From Pisaster brevispinus (lineage: Eukaryota > Echinodermata > Asteroidea > Forcipulatida > Asteriidae), in the NCBI GenBank assembly GCA_023634235.1, contig JAMKCF010000002.1, positions 9,819,591 through 9,883,590 on the forward strand: a stretch of DNA of 64,000 nucleotides. The letters run 5' to 3'. The stretch's first letter is position 1, and each line of letters begins with the position of its first letter. The position numbers and the translations under genes were made by a program. Below the pieces are notes generated by a model that was not told where the DNA came from, did not search any database, and saw only the letters and a list, made by a program, of their open reading frames with translations. Positions 18,994 to 33,900 of the stretch are shown piece after piece.

Positions 18994-21900
18994 CTGTAAC
19001 AACAGAGGTAAGAACATTGTGAATTAATATAACAAACATAAATAAATAAATAAAACCCGAAGTTCGCAAAAAGCTTAGAAACTTAGTCTACACTTGTAGG
19101 CCTACTTCCCGTCGTCGTGAAAAGCAGATGACAAAATGTCTGCCCTCACTTATTCCTTGACAACAACATTTCGTCATTCAACAACATTTCATTCAAATAT
19201 GAGCCCAACTAAATTTCGTTTAGCCTACGGGGCAATTAAGGGACATTGTTTTGGGGAAGGGTTTTCTCTGTGGGCATAACTGGGTTGCTTTTATTGTCCG
19301 AGTGAAATAACTATTCTTTTGGTGGGAAAGCGCAAGCTCTGCCTGGAATGAATAATAAAGCGTGCCATTGCCGTGCAATCTAGTGCACCAGACTCAAGCT
19401 CTGAGCCCAAATTATAGAGCTGCTTCCAGCAAATATTGCTTAACAATTTTCTGCTAAGAAAAATTAGCAGTATACCAGTCACATATGGTACATGTTACAT
19501 AATATTTTGGCTGATAACCTTATTCTGGTAGTTTTGTTGTGCTTAGTAAATTTTTGTGCATAAAGCAGCTCCATGAAATTGGGCCTAGGTTATTAAGTCA
19601 TCGGGGTGTGGGTTTGAATCCCGGTCGTGACACTTGTATTTTTGATGAAGATGGTGATAATCGCTACTCTTCACACAGTGGTATAAACGACCTGACAGGG
19701 TAGGGGTTGATATTGTGTCGACAAATTCTTCGGGGCGCCGCGGCAGCTCCGGGCTGCATACTCCGCCCAGGGAGCTGAGACAGATTACAACATCGTTTCG
19801 GCTCGATTTCACAGAGCACTAAAATTCATCTTATGTTAATCATTACCACAGTGATTTGATTGTGACATCACACTTCGTTCAGCAATGTGGGACTTTTGTG
19901 ATGCTATCTGGCAGCAGACTTACCAGGGGTGCGTTTTCGCGATCGTAACCAATAACTGTTTCCGTCAATGGCCAGTGATTAACCAGTGGCAACTTCAACC
20001 GAAACAGTTATTGGTTACGACCGCGAAAACGCACCCCAGGTACAGCCATAGTTCTCAGTATTGTGCGCATGCTCAGAAGTACCTTAATAATGGAAATTTA
20101 CCTGGTAAGCCTGCTGCCATCTAGCGTTTAAAAGTCTCCCATCAAGATTGATACATAGTTAGGATCAATCTTTAGCTCTTCGTGAAATCGGCCCCTGCCC
20201 AGGGCAGTAATGTAAAGCGCATTGATTGTAGCATTTATGCGCTCTATCGTATAATTACCTGGAACATAAATGCCGTCGGTACTGCAGCAGCGTTTGAGAT
20301 AAACCACAAAGCACCCACGACCAGTTTAGTCCGTGTCGCCGTGAATTGCGTCCGGAACGTCACCGGGTGTTTGACTGCGTAGTACCGGTCTACTGCGATG
20401 GCCGTCATAGTCAGGACCGTGTTGTTGAACCCAACAAACCGAAAGAACCGGTGGAATGAACACTGCCAGTCGAAGGCCCAGAGTACCGGCCAAGTCAGTG
20501 GTAAAAACTCGGTGATGTGGAAAATAACCACAACTAGAGCCAGTAAATCTCCTGGAAAAATAGAAAAAATTGTATTAAGTTTTATATTCCATTATTATGA
20601 TTAGGTCTTGTTATTGATTTTATTCATTTATTTATCCGTTCATTTATTTATTTATTTATCTACATCTACTTTTTTAGAGGGGGAAGGGCGCCAAATTACC
20701 GATTGCCATTTTCTTCCGAAAATTTAAGGACAGCGCGAAAATTAACACAGGCTGAAGGAAGTTGAGTCAAAAGAGGGCGCCATCAGACGAAATTTCTCCC
20801 CGGGGACAGAGTCTTCTGCCTCACCAGGCCAGAGTGACGTGCCTCGGATGTTGCTACTTATTGGGCCCAACAATGATATCCTTATTCCCTTGTCTCCCAT
20901 ACTACATATTTTGTTGATGTTTTTTTAGTGAATCAAATTATTGTGAATAGAAAGGAAGATGCGAGGAACTAAGCCATCAATCCATTCAATCTTTTGTGAA
21001 TTCCCTAACTTTACCAGGCTTCAGTGCCATCACGTTTACTGCCCTAAGTACCACGGTCGTTATTAGAGTTTCGTAATGAGACATTTGTACAACAATGGTT
21101 TGGGTTTTTACCTGTAGTCTTCTTTCTTCCCTATCCTATATTTAAGAAGACTCGTCACAGCCACACCGCGATCTGCAAACAGCATTTTCAGACAAAAACA
21201 AACCCGCGTTCTAGAGAAAATAACCTTGACTGATCTCAGGCTTCCCAATGTTTGACAAAGTGAAATTACAAAATTAAATTCCCTGGCCTCGTAATAGATT
21301 GTGTGGCAAACGTGATTATTGAATGGTTGAAAGCGTACAATTTAACTGCGTCTGCCTTCTGTATTATAACAACTGACGGATGTTTTCAAGTGCATTCCTC
21401 TATATTCAATAATATTTTGTTGAAGTGGTCAGCTGATCAAGATAAAATTTGCATTTTACATAAATATCAACAACGTAAAAACTGACTGAAATTTTGCACG
21501 TCAATATTTGCGACTTTTACCCAAGTCACAAATAATGACGTCGATGTTCATGAAGAGCATGCATCTTTGCTCCACCTTGTTGACCTCTTTGGTCACACTG
21601 AATTTCGCTACTTTCTTGTACCGAGTGGCAAAATATTGTTTCATTGTCATACTTGCATCTTTGCCCATGATGACCTTAGTGTTATGAACGACCTTTACGA
21701 CCTTTACACCATGGCAAAATATTGTTTGATTTAATTTCATATTTTGTTCCTTCTCATTTTTACTCATGGCGGGTTTTTATTGCTCATTTATGCTCAATAA
21801 AACATTCCATACTTCTTTTGTACAAATGGAATGCTAAATGAGTTAATAAAATAACTTTTAACTGACATAGTCGTTTTTAAGTCCAATTTAAAGGTCATCC

Positions 21901-24900
21901 ATATTATTATTAAAGGGCAAGTTATGATTTAAAAAAATGTATTTATAATATTTAATAAATGCCTCGATTTCACAAGGCACTGAGATTCATCTTCAGATGA
22001 GTTGTCAGTATTATCATAGTGGTTTGTTAAGCGACATCACACTTTGTTTAGCAGTTCAGGTTGAGTTGCGCTAAAGATCATTCTAAGCTCTTTGTGAAAT
22101 CGGCCCCAGGGCCAAATTTCACGGACTTGCTTACCCTGTCTAATTCTGCACTTATGGCGACCTGTAAAGCGTGCTTCTATGGGCTCTTTTAAGCCCAGAA
22201 TCCGGCAGTAAGCATCGCATTGAAGTTTGGGCCGGGTTAGATTTCTTCAATCGCTTATTGATCTTAATGATGTATCAATCTTAATTGCTCAGCAAATATG
22301 TCACAATATTCAAATCAATGATGTCAAAGATGCGCTGTTTTGTGAAGACGAGAGCTTGTCTTGCACACTGCGTATACAGCTATATTACAAGGTCCGAATA
22401 ACTTGCATTTTTCATTTTGTATGTTTTTACCAATGATCGATGTCTTAAAATTAATGTTAACACTTGATATACCAAGCATTTTAAACGGAAGTATTCTTCC
22501 CCAGATGTTCTGCACAATAATATGGTAATATAACAAGCATTTATAAAGCGCATTTTTTCCGACGGTTGCAATACGTTGAGGGCTGTCATTCCAGAAAGGA
22601 AAATTGTATTGAACGGGAACCTTAAAATGAAAAACTTGAGTTTACGTTTGAATTGATGAATAGAGCTGCAAGTAGGAATTTTTTTGAGGTAGCGAGTTCC
22701 AGCCTCTGGGAAGCTACCGGGATTGCCCTGTCACCGGCATGTTTGAATGTGTGATTTTTAAGTAACGCTCCCGGCGGAGGCCTCCCGGCCGTAGGGCACA
22801 CTGAGATCAAGTGATTATGTTATGTATTTTGTGTTCGAAAGTACTTTCTACTCTTCACGGCTGTTTGGAAGAAGATAATGCGTTTTGGAATAGGTAACCA
22901 GTGTAGTTGTTGAAGAAGCAGTCTTGCTTGCGAGCGGTTGAGTTATCCGAGCGGCATTGTTTTGAAGCTTATGATGACGAGGGATTTCATATTGTTTCAT
23001 TCCATTGAAGAGAGAATTACAGTAATCTAGCCGTGAAAGGACCGGGCATCTTGAAGTACCGTGACCTGTGTCTTTGTCTATGTACTTGCGGTTCTTGGAT
23101 AGGTTTCGTAAGGCCTGCGCTAAACGTCGAACTTTTGCCGCGCTGAACTCACCTAGGAAAGCAGATGGTGAATTAAATTCGACAACAAAAAGTGACGCAA
23201 ACTTTTGCCTGAAAGGGACACGGTGCCTTGGATTTGGCGAAGTTTCCTGATTTTATTCTAATTTTACTTATTAAATTGTTATTTAAAAATTAAATGTAGC
23301 CATTCCACCAAAATGTTTTTGGTGTGGAAACAAGTAATGTAACAAAAAATTTTAAATCACCTAAAATTGCACCTACTTTAATCTCCCATTAGTTGATGGC
23401 TCAAAGGTGCACGGAAGCTCAATGGTGACCTTATCGTCGCCAGAATTGCACGGTCTTGTGAACGTGACCACAGGGTACCCAGTCTACCTATTGCTTACTC
23501 CATTATGGTCCGAAGACCTTCGTGGTCTGAATATTTTTGACCCCATTCCTATCGCTCGAGTTTTCTGAAAAGATGTTTTGCTTTCGAGACTCGTGCAGTA
23601 AATTACTAGAAACGTGGTCAAATAAAAAAATATTTTCAATATTTTTGCGCTTTAATACGGAGCCCCTAAAGGGACAGGTGAAGAACAAAAATTGAAGAGG
23701 TAGAAAAAAAGTTCAATATTATTGCGTTCCCTCGAAATATTATTTCGTTCCCTCGAATTAGTATTTCGTTACCACGAATTATTATTTCGTTCCCTCGAAA
23801 TCCTTTAACTGCTACGGAGTCCATGAAATGCCGTTTCATTTATCTCAGTATGCAAATTATATTCAGATGAGGCCTTAATAATGAGCCAGTAAGGAGACAT
23901 GTAAGAGAAATAGCACGAAATAGCATTTATGAGTTCCTACTGAACTACTCAACTGTGTGTTCCCCGATCAGATGTCATTTGGGTTAATCGTGTTCAAGGT
24001 AAGACGCTTTAAATAACAGAAATTAAATGTTTGTATAAAGTTGAACAATTTTTACGTTTGAATATCATTATCAATTAACAATAATCAAGCAGAGCAGGTT
24101 GAACGTCGCGCAAGCACCTTTGTTTTCTCTTACATGTCTCCTTACTGGCTCATTATTAAGGCCTCATCTGAATATTATGTGCATACCGAGATAAAGGAAA
24201 CGGCATTTCATGGACTCCGTATCTGTTAAATGATTTCGTGGGAACGAAATAATAATTCGTGGTAACGAAATAATTTCGAGGGAACGAAATGATTTCGAGG
24301 GAAAGAAAACACGCCCTATACGTTTGTGTACCGGCTGTCAGAAAGTGGTTGAGCAGTTCGTATATGCAGCCACAGAATGACATTATTTACATTAACAATT
24401 TGTCACTCTGTGGACTGAGTAATAAGCATTTGTCAAATTGTGGTTTTGGTCAGTTTGGGGATTATGTCATTATGTTGTTTGACCTGATGGCGACCTAACG
24501 TGACAATTACTTTTGTTTTTCATATTATCTTCTATGGCTTATATCTACTTTCAAGTATAAATCATGGTTATAAAACTGGTGCTGAGAGTGTTTATACATT
24601 TTGTTCGTTCTATTAAATACAAAAAAAAATTAGATTTTAATATTTTTATCTTTTTGACAAAATTAAGTTTTTTGTCATCTTGTGGTTGAGAAATTGTGTT
24701 TTGTTCCCTGAGCAATATCTTGAAATTTTAATCTTTCAATAAATTATTCTCCCTTACTAAATATTGTGAGTATTTCATTGAAATCTTGAATTGTATTTTT
24801 AGTAATGTCTATAGTTGTTGTAGCCATTGACTTAAATGTGTCTTTACCCCCCATATAATATATTTTTCATTCCGATTTTGTAATGACTTTACAAACACAT

Positions 24901-27900
24901 TACCCACAAACTGACAATTTGTCATATTTCAAGCAAGTATTTTCAAACTGTTGTTCAAAAAGGGCAACTACCCTGCCGCGGAACAAGAAAGTTGGTGTGG
25001 CGGAAGCACTAAGAAACTATAACCTTGTTCCATTATTCATACAAAGTTCAACGAAATACTAATTCGAGGGAACGAAATAATATTTCGAGGGAACGAAATA
25101 ATATTGAACTTTTTTTTTACCTTTTCAAATTTTTTTTCCACCTGTCCCTTTAGGGGCTCCGTACTTTAATATATGTTTGATTCTTTTTGTTTGCTTTTTT
25201 TTCTTCTGAAAAAAGAAATACATGCTACACTTATATTATATAATCTGTTAACTTTTCCAAGATTTCCGTTCATGAAACATATTTACTAAAGGTAGGGGGT
25301 GCTTCCAGTGCTGTAGTCGAGTCCTGTTGTCCGAGTCCGAGTCCTCTTCGGTCCGAGTCCGAGTCCACACAAAATGGACTCGAGACCAGGCTCGAGTCTC
25401 TCAGCACCGGGGGCTTTAGTATATTCCAGCACCCCCATCCAAAAAGTTTTTTTTTTTTTTTTTTTTTTTTGGGGGGGGGGGGGGGTGATGCAGCACCCAC
25501 AGCACCCCCGCTCTCGCGGGCCGGAACATTAGCCTTGTTGACACCGTAGCTGGGAGTGTTCCGGGATTGGGGGAAAACAACTTCTGACTCGAACAAACAT
25601 TTGTTAAGAATTCGTATTTATTGTGTTTACGCAACCTTATATAAGTCCACTAAGTATGCTAACCGGTGGTCGCGATTCTCGTCTTGATGACCCATTGTCC
25701 CCGACCGCATTTTCCAGAAGAACATTGGAATTCCACGATTAAATCGGTTGTTTAAAAGGACGGACCATGCTTGCGACTCGGCAGATTTTAAGCTTTGGTT
25801 TCCAGAAACTGACGGGTGCTAACTTCGACTGCCGGGCTAGCAGCCGTGAGGCGTGGCCCGGAGACTTCTAGCATTTCCTGCGGACTGTACTGAGTCCTTG
25901 CCGGTACCTACTGCCGTCTGCAGTGATGACACCCCTGTTCTTGATGGTCAACTTTCTGCCTCCCTCGCTGGTTCATGCGGTTCACAGACGTTGATGTCGC
26001 GCCGCTGAGCACCTTGCGGATCCGCCCACGACTGGACCATGGCAGCCACGGGACTTCAAACCCCAGCCTAGAGTCTCAATGGAGGTATACCTCTCCCCTA
26101 TTCACGCGTTCCGTTACCACAACCCTACTTTCATTGTATTTAATTATTCTCATTGTATTTAAATAATTCGACTTCCCCTTATGCTTGTATATTTTTTGAA
26201 GCGCTGAGTATGTATTTCATTAAATGTCTTATATTATATTTTCTTGTTCTAAACCCGGACTCCTATTTACATTTATTCAAGTGCGGTATTTCCTTTAATT
26301 TCTGTTAAGTTGTTCCGTTAGATTTGTGACTTCGTAACACATTATATTTCCGAATCAAACTAATCGATTTTGTTACATTGTGCGTCGTTGACATTTTGTT
26401 AACAGTAACACCTTATTATTGTTTCACTCTTGTGGGTGGTTTGAATTTTTGATTGTGTTGTGGACAGCAAGGCAGAAATGGTTTAGCCGTTTCTGATGGT
26501 GAGATTGAATATTCTGTCTGGTCCGGATTTAGTTGAAGCTTGTTCATAATGGATAACATAGATAATAATAACAAACAGCGACATCACAGACTCTAAAACC
26601 TTCCCAATCATGATTGACCCGGATTCCGGGTCGCAGGGGGCTTGACCCGGAAATGGTTAAAGATATTTTTCAAAACTCGGATTATGCGTCATACTGACTC
26701 ATTTCTGGGTCTTTTTGGCACAGATTCTGGGCCATACCGTGTCAATTCTGACCAGGGTGGTTTTTTTTTATAGATTGCATGTGGTACCAACAGAGCTTTA
26801 AATTTCACTAACATAAGAATTATTTCGTTGGAACTATATTGCAGAGTACTTTTAAACTGAATTTAATTTAATTGAATTACATACAAATTATTAGTCCGTG
26901 TTCAGTTTCGTGACTGTGGCCCTTTTCGAAACCACGGCTTGGACTTGTGGGCTCCGTCAGAAATTTAGAAGACGTGCGCTTTCTTTACGGGGCTTCAAAA
27001 AGGCGGACGAATTCCAAGCCGTGCTTTCGAAAAGGGCGTCACAAATATTGACCTTTGCTGACCCCTGGTAACCGTTGCAGCCAAGCAAGCTAATTGAGAA
27101 ACATAGTTTTTTTTGGTTTTTTTTTCGGTGACAGCCGGAAGGATAAGTTTGCTTGTCATTTCACAACTTTATACTCAAACATTTTAGGTTTGTACATTTT
27201 GTGTCCATCCCTGTCAGTGTTATAGGACTTGAATTGATTGTTATAGCATGAAAGACAGTGATGACAATGACGATGGCTTCTTCTGTTAATAACCTCTCGG
27301 CAGTAATTAAAAAAACGACAGTGGGGACTCATTAGGGCATACTATTTACTGGATCACAGATGTTTTAGCTAGACCAGCAAACCGCTAGAGAGAACGCTGA
27401 AACGTCAACAGCCAAGTAGGACTGATGGGTAATGAAGTCCATTTTCTATTTTTGAATCAAAGGCGTCCAGGCTTCATGAAGTCCTCCATGACTACGTTTG
27501 TCAACTCTTCACTTAAAAGAAACTGCAATGTTTGGTTCCCGTGACTATTTCCTATACAAATCCAAAATGAAGCAATCAGCCCTTATTTCTATGATGAAAA
27601 ATAGATACGTCATTTCACTCAGAAATCGATTCAATATCTCGGCTAGGCGATTTTAGTTCCCAGAATGTTTGTACACTGACTGCATGTTAACGGAAAAATA
27701 CGTTAGTTTAAAACAACTAATTATGAGGAGTTCCCTATCAAAATCAAAATTTAAAATGTAGGTTTAAAATGTAAACCTCAAAAGTGCAAACTTAGGCTTG
27801 TTTCGGTCTTAATAACCAAATTTAAGGACAATTTGAAATACTAAAAAATGTACTTGGTTTTTCAATATGCTCCCCGCTGAATCACACAACGGATTATGCC

Positions 27901-30900
27901 CAAATTTCCACAGGTTTGTAATTTCACGTATGTTGTTGATACACAAAACATGAACACTGTCTGCGACTACAGCTTTTCCAATCATGTCACCTGCTTTGTT
28001 TAACGTATTTTCGGCTGATAATGCTTCACATGCAGCCGGGGGTACCAACATAGAATCTGAATTTGGGTGTTGAGTTTACCAGAATGTTACCATCGTAGTA
28101 AATCACATAATGGAGTTATATGGTCAGGTTCAATGCAATTCAATATTGGAACTATTTAACAATAAAACTGTTCAACGTTTAACAATCATATTTTTCTGTA
28201 GGCCTATCTAAGTTGTCTTTAGTCCACAATATTAAAATGGTTTTTAGTGTTGACAACGTTAATGAGAAAAACGTAATTCATACGAAACATTTCTCTTGGA
28301 GTTTTTTTGTGAGCCTTCCCATTTTTTGTAATCATTAACTACCAATCATATGTTCAGTAAATACTACTAATAATAAATAACATTTATAAAGCGCCTTTTA
28401 CAAAGGTTTCAAGGCGCTGTACAAAGCATAACGAATAAACACAAATTTTAGTAACTTAGGATGAAAGCAAATGAGTTTTTAACATGGCTTTGAAGGATTC
28501 AAGAGATGATGCCTGACGAATGTGAAGAGGGAGATGCTGCCACTATGTACAATTTACGACCCGTCACCATACTGTACACAACCTAAATTGGCCGAAATTG
28601 AATTTAATCCCGAACCATTGCATCTATACAATTACGTTTGCAATACACCAGTTCAAGAATAACACTGGTGTAAGTTCGTAATTGTGGTATTAACGTCATT
28701 GCTTTGAAAATTACAATGAAAATTAATATTTTCCCCCTTAAATATAAGCCCCCCCCCCGCCCACCAGATTAACAGGTCGATTACCACCGCCGCCACTTGA
28801 CTTGGTGATGAAATAACATTTGTGACGTTGATCTATATTTTCTCTATATTTGCTGGTAACTTTGCACAGTCGTTTAAGGTGTTATACAGGATTAGTATCA
28901 GGATAAAAACACAATTGTTTAAGTTTAGTCTGAAAACTTACTGAGTATGAAAACCATGCCAGAATAATCTCTTTCTGTGAACAATTTCCTTCTGAAATGA
29001 AGTCATATTCGAGAAAACTGTATTTAAAAATGTATAAAGATCGCAACAGCATGGTTTCGGTGGACAATGTGTTTACATGCTGAAAAGTGTGCACGACGTT
29101 TTTCACTATTTTCGCCTGACTCACAAAACGGATTATGCCTACATGTTTGCAGGTCTTTTATTTCATGTGTAGGCCTGTGGTTGATCAAACAAACATGAAC
29201 AAATGGCTGTGACTATTTTGTCAGCTCTATATCAATCCTGTACAATATATTCGTGTAAAATAGCAGAGGGGATTCAGACTTCGCAGTTTGTCTTTGGAGG
29301 GAAAAGGGTCCTTTTCATTTCGCAAGGGACACTTCCACGATTAGACAAATCTTTGCGTGTATTTGGAATGTTTTGAAGGGGGCACCGAGTCTATTTGACC
29401 AGGGCAACAGAGGCCGCGAAGGACTCCGCTGTCTCCTTGTGTAAATCTAAGTCCGAATGAGATGCCATGGAAAGTCTTCCAAAACGACGTACACTCAGGA
29501 AGCATTTAGTATCTGCTTCAGAAAGCAAACATCCCTGTCCATTAAGTTAAACAATTACAAATAATTCTTTCAATTTACTCCCTCTCATATTAATAGCAGA
29601 TACAAACAAAATCAGAGGTTTATGTGCCATTTTAAGTATCTGTACAGATGAAACTTCTTATCAAACAAAAGATGGGCTGGCTTCTTAAAACAAAACAAAA
29701 CACTAACGGATAAGGCGGACGAGAAAAAGAAGACGATATGGAACAATTAATGACTAAGAATAAGAAACTATTGATTCACGATAGAGGAACTTTCTGTACA
29801 TCAAAGAACAGAAGAAGTTCTGTCAAAGAAGAGGCAATTCAGACACAACGTATATGACGTGGACTGTGCTGAAGGCATTTTGCGTCTTCGTCTGTCTCTC
29901 ATCCAGCCAGTATTTCAAACACAAATGAAATGAATCAGCAAAATAATTGCACGTACGTTTTCATAACACGACTTGTATTATTATTATTTTCTTCTTCTTC
30001 TTTCGTTTTTTTTATCCAAAGGGGGGGGGGGACCCCAGTATGTTTTTCCGAATATATACTTTTGCAAATTGTGAAGCTCCTGGATGAATATTTTCTTCTA
30101 AGGACAAATAAAATAACGAGTAAATAGTGGTCCATTCCTGCTCTTTGTTTAGCCTCCTGTTTCCATGCCAACGTCCTGACCTGCACGCCAAACAGGAAAA
30201 GGAGAAATCAAACAGCAGTTGTTTCCACAGTAAACAAATATACTAAAATAGAAATAAATTGTACTGTACCCCTGCAGTCAACGCGGAAGTTAAACGATGT
30301 TTACAATACACAAACGACTGTCTGTTCTAATTGATGATAATTTGATTCATGCCCAACCCTAACCCTAACCCCCGCTTCTTTTGAAGCTCATGTGGATGCC
30401 CTGACGTTCAACGAGCCCACTCTGTATTGGTGACTCTTGATTTTGTCCCTCTTTGGTGGAATTCAGAGAAAGTTTTGATGATATCTATCTAACCAAGAAA
30501 AACAAATTCTCTCCGGGTTACAGTCATTTAGAGGAGAAAGTGTGAAGTATCTGGCGGTTACTCATTTTAAAGGTGAACATTCTTGCTCGGCGTGTCGTGG
30601 CTGAGTGGTCAAGCTCTGGTGTTTCTGATCAGCAGAGTGTGGGTTCGAGTCCTGGTCTGGGCACTTGTGTCCTGAAGCAAGACACATAACCATTATTGCT
30701 TCGTCCTATTTGCACTATTTTATTAGTAGGGTCATTTTTCCAAAATCGAGTCTGGCCATTACTCATTCAGTTGTGTTTTCGGTTTGGACGAGCCTGGCTC
30801 AGACATTCATTGGCTAACCCACCAAAAAGTAAAAGGAAAAATGAAGTTTAGTTGTCAGCAAATATATATTTTTGTTTTCAGGAGGCTGAGAGACTTTTAA

Positions 30901-33900
30901 TTATTTTTGGAGTAGGCCTAATTTTGATCTTAGCATTTAGCATTGGTTAAGCGAAGCTTCTACAGTGTGGTGCACACTCACCTGGTATTGCTGCTACAGC
31001 CTATAAGCGTGTTAACTCCACATATTAGTGAATGCTCGTTTGAATTTTTAGAAGTTTTAATGTTGTAAAGTACCTCCAGGTTGGGTCAGCTTGACGCGTT
31101 CAATACATTTCATTATTGTTATAGGTCTTGCATAAAAGCTTCATGTGTTTTCTTTATTATATACATTGCAACCTCGAGACTATGGAATCATTAACTCGAC
31201 CAGGTGTTGCGAGTTTTTATTTTGTTCTTTATTTTTTGAGAATTACCATGAAAAAAAGCATGTGTTCAATTTTCGAGGAATACAACCAATCGAATAATTC
31301 ATGTTTTTTTAAATTTTGAATTAGGAAAGAAGACTGAATGAGATCGCCTGTCGTTAATTTCTTGGGGCAAAACAATTAAACGGCTTTGTCAAAACGTATA
31401 CATTATGTAGGCTTCACGTATACTATATTTTGAATTCGTTTATTGTGTTTATGGTATAGATTTAAATTATTGCACATGTATTTCCAAGAGTTTTTATTGG
31501 ATCATCTATTGGCATAACCGGTTTTCGTGGAACATGGTTTGAAGTGGCATTGTAAATTCTATTGCATCTTCTGGCAGGCAAAATACCGTGGGAACTTTCA
31601 TCCTTTGTATACTGAATTCCAACAAACAAATAAAATGACTGAATAAACAGGTAATAATAAATAGCCAAATAAGTTTTGAGATTGCAACCAAAGAGACAGC
31701 TTTCGTGCTTTCAGTTTTTAAAATCAGTTCTTTAATTTTGTTTGAAAACAAATCACCTGTCCCGTTGAATCATTTGGAAATCTTTTTTGTTGAAAGCTGA
31801 CGAAGTTAGAAGCTGTCTTAACTGTAACTTAATAATAAAACTGCGACTTTTAAACTGCGACGTTTTAATATAATATCGTGTTCGTATTTCCTTCTACGTT
31901 TGGGGAACAGGGAAACGTTTATGATCTATTATGAGTACTTTAAATGCCGAGATACACCAAGTTGGCAGGCTGGATGTTTAAATAGTCATGTTGTATTGTT
32001 CAGAATTCTTGAACTGACTTCAAGATCCTTTCCCAATGCTTAAACCCTCCTCTGGGAGAGGGAGAGAGAGAGCGGTTTCGTAGCAACGATTGACAGCGAG
32101 ATTTTCTTGCGGATTCAGATAAAAGTCCGGGGCACTTTCCGCTTTTTTAAATTCCAATTGCCTTTTTTTTCTCTATGCGTTCTCGAGGGGAATTTTGCGA
32201 TTGAACGATTCTATCACATTTATATGCCAACAATGGTGGGTCAATTTTGACACAGCCTAAGGTTTGTAAGTGTGACGGAATTCCGGTGTAAGCCACGCCC
32301 ACTTTACACAAACCGGCTCCACTGGTTACCAGCAGCCCATATCAGTTGTATTTAGGTAGTTTTCCTTGGATGATATATGCAGAAAAGTGAACTTGGCTTT
32401 TGCACGCTTTCTTGAAAGACTGTGGTCTTCTCAAAATTAAAAGTTTCTTTCATAAGAAATGCTTTTGAACGATAAAGTGGGTGTGTTTGGGTGTATTCTT
32501 TGGAGCCAGAAGTAGCGAAATCTTTGGGCGTGCAGAAGATACATATACTGTGTCACAAGCAGGACAGCGAGTGCGTCGGATCAGAAGAAAATGCTTATTT
32601 AATTACGTTAGTTTAAGTTTTCTCCTTAGTCATGAAAAAAGATTTGACATAACCTTTGTGAAAACATGGGAATTACTCTAAAAACATCTGGGTCAGAATT
32701 GACCCAAAAGTCGTGTCCCATGGGGGCTGCAAGGCTGACCTGGAAACCGGTTTGAACAAATGTGATTTCAACTTTGATTATGTGTTAGTTTGACCCCTTT
32801 TTGACAGAGATACCGGGTCATTCTGACCTGGGGGTTTCAGAGTGTTGAACGATGCAATTTGAGATAATCGTTAACCTGATTTATGTCAATGTTCTGCTTC
32901 TCTCTTACAGTCCCCCGTTTTACAGCAATGAACTTTTATCAGTCACATTTGTTTGTTGCGCGTTTCATCAGTAATGTCGGCCAGTGCAAGGGGCCTATTG
33001 ATCTATTTTATATATAAGCCTCTAAGGTCAGAAAGACCGGTATCTGTGACAAAATGTCAAAATGGGCAATTGGTCTATTTTTTTTAATAGAGATCAATGG
33101 CCCATTGCATATGTTGTCATAAGATAAAACAGCGCCCTCACTGAGATGAAAAGAAGCATTTAATTAGGCCTATTTAAAAAGGAAATTTTATATAATTCAA
33201 ATATTTGCTTTGATACACAGAGATTTAAAAATCGGGCATTTTCCTCCCAAATAAACTAGCTTGTGATGGACAATCGGGGCGCTGTTTATTGTGATATTAC
33301 AAGTGGAACCCGCGGCTTCGTGCAAAATTAGTTAATGTGTAACGAGTACAAAAATACACATGACGAAATCGCTCGAATTAGCGTTTAGTATAATTGTTTT
33401 GTTCATTATAGAGACAAGTCTTTGCTCACCATCAGATATATCTCACTTCCCCCTTCCCACTTTGACGTCACGATATTTAACATGAATGTTTTAAGAGTAC
33501 AATAAAGTCATTCGAAAAAAATGTAATGGTCCATAAAAATTAAAACATTTTTAAATTAACAAGTCAGATCATTCCCTTAGGTAGATATTCTCGAGTTACC
33601 TGACATTTGTTTGGTCGTTTATAGTTTTGTTTTTTTAAGAACTCAATAAAACTATGATCTTCACATCAATTATCTATCCATTAGCTCCCTGTAAAGCTTT
33701 TATTCCATCAACAATTTACATCCTTCACTTTAACGGATTAAACTTATGAATTATTTAAACTGTTTATCTCCTCTGTGATCACCTGGTTTGACATTTCAAG
33801 ATAAAACAGTATATCCTCTCTAAAATCATGCATATTTATGAGCCCTGGGGGATTGTCCCTTTCGTATTAACCCTTTACACTATGTTCAATAAAATACAAC

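Larger units (their letters stand above)
19801..20194. mobile_element. MITE family A, interrupted by nested foldbacks
   Basis: Left end GGCTCGATTTCACAGAGCAC and right end AGCTCTTCGTGAAATCGGCCCC match the uninterrupted copy at 21964-22107. The interruption is 19889-20141. Confidence 0.7.
18994..20258 (-). other. GPCR intron 2, filled with MITE-type elements
   Basis: 1,265 bp; donor CCAG|GTAATT, acceptor TTACAG. It contains a GGGCCC-type MITE (19403-19586) and a triple-nested foldback (19801-20194). Confidence 0.85.

Noticed and set aside
30352..30373. CCCTAACCCTAACCC, telomere-like
   Set aside because: Only about two and a half units; chance or a scar, not a telomere.
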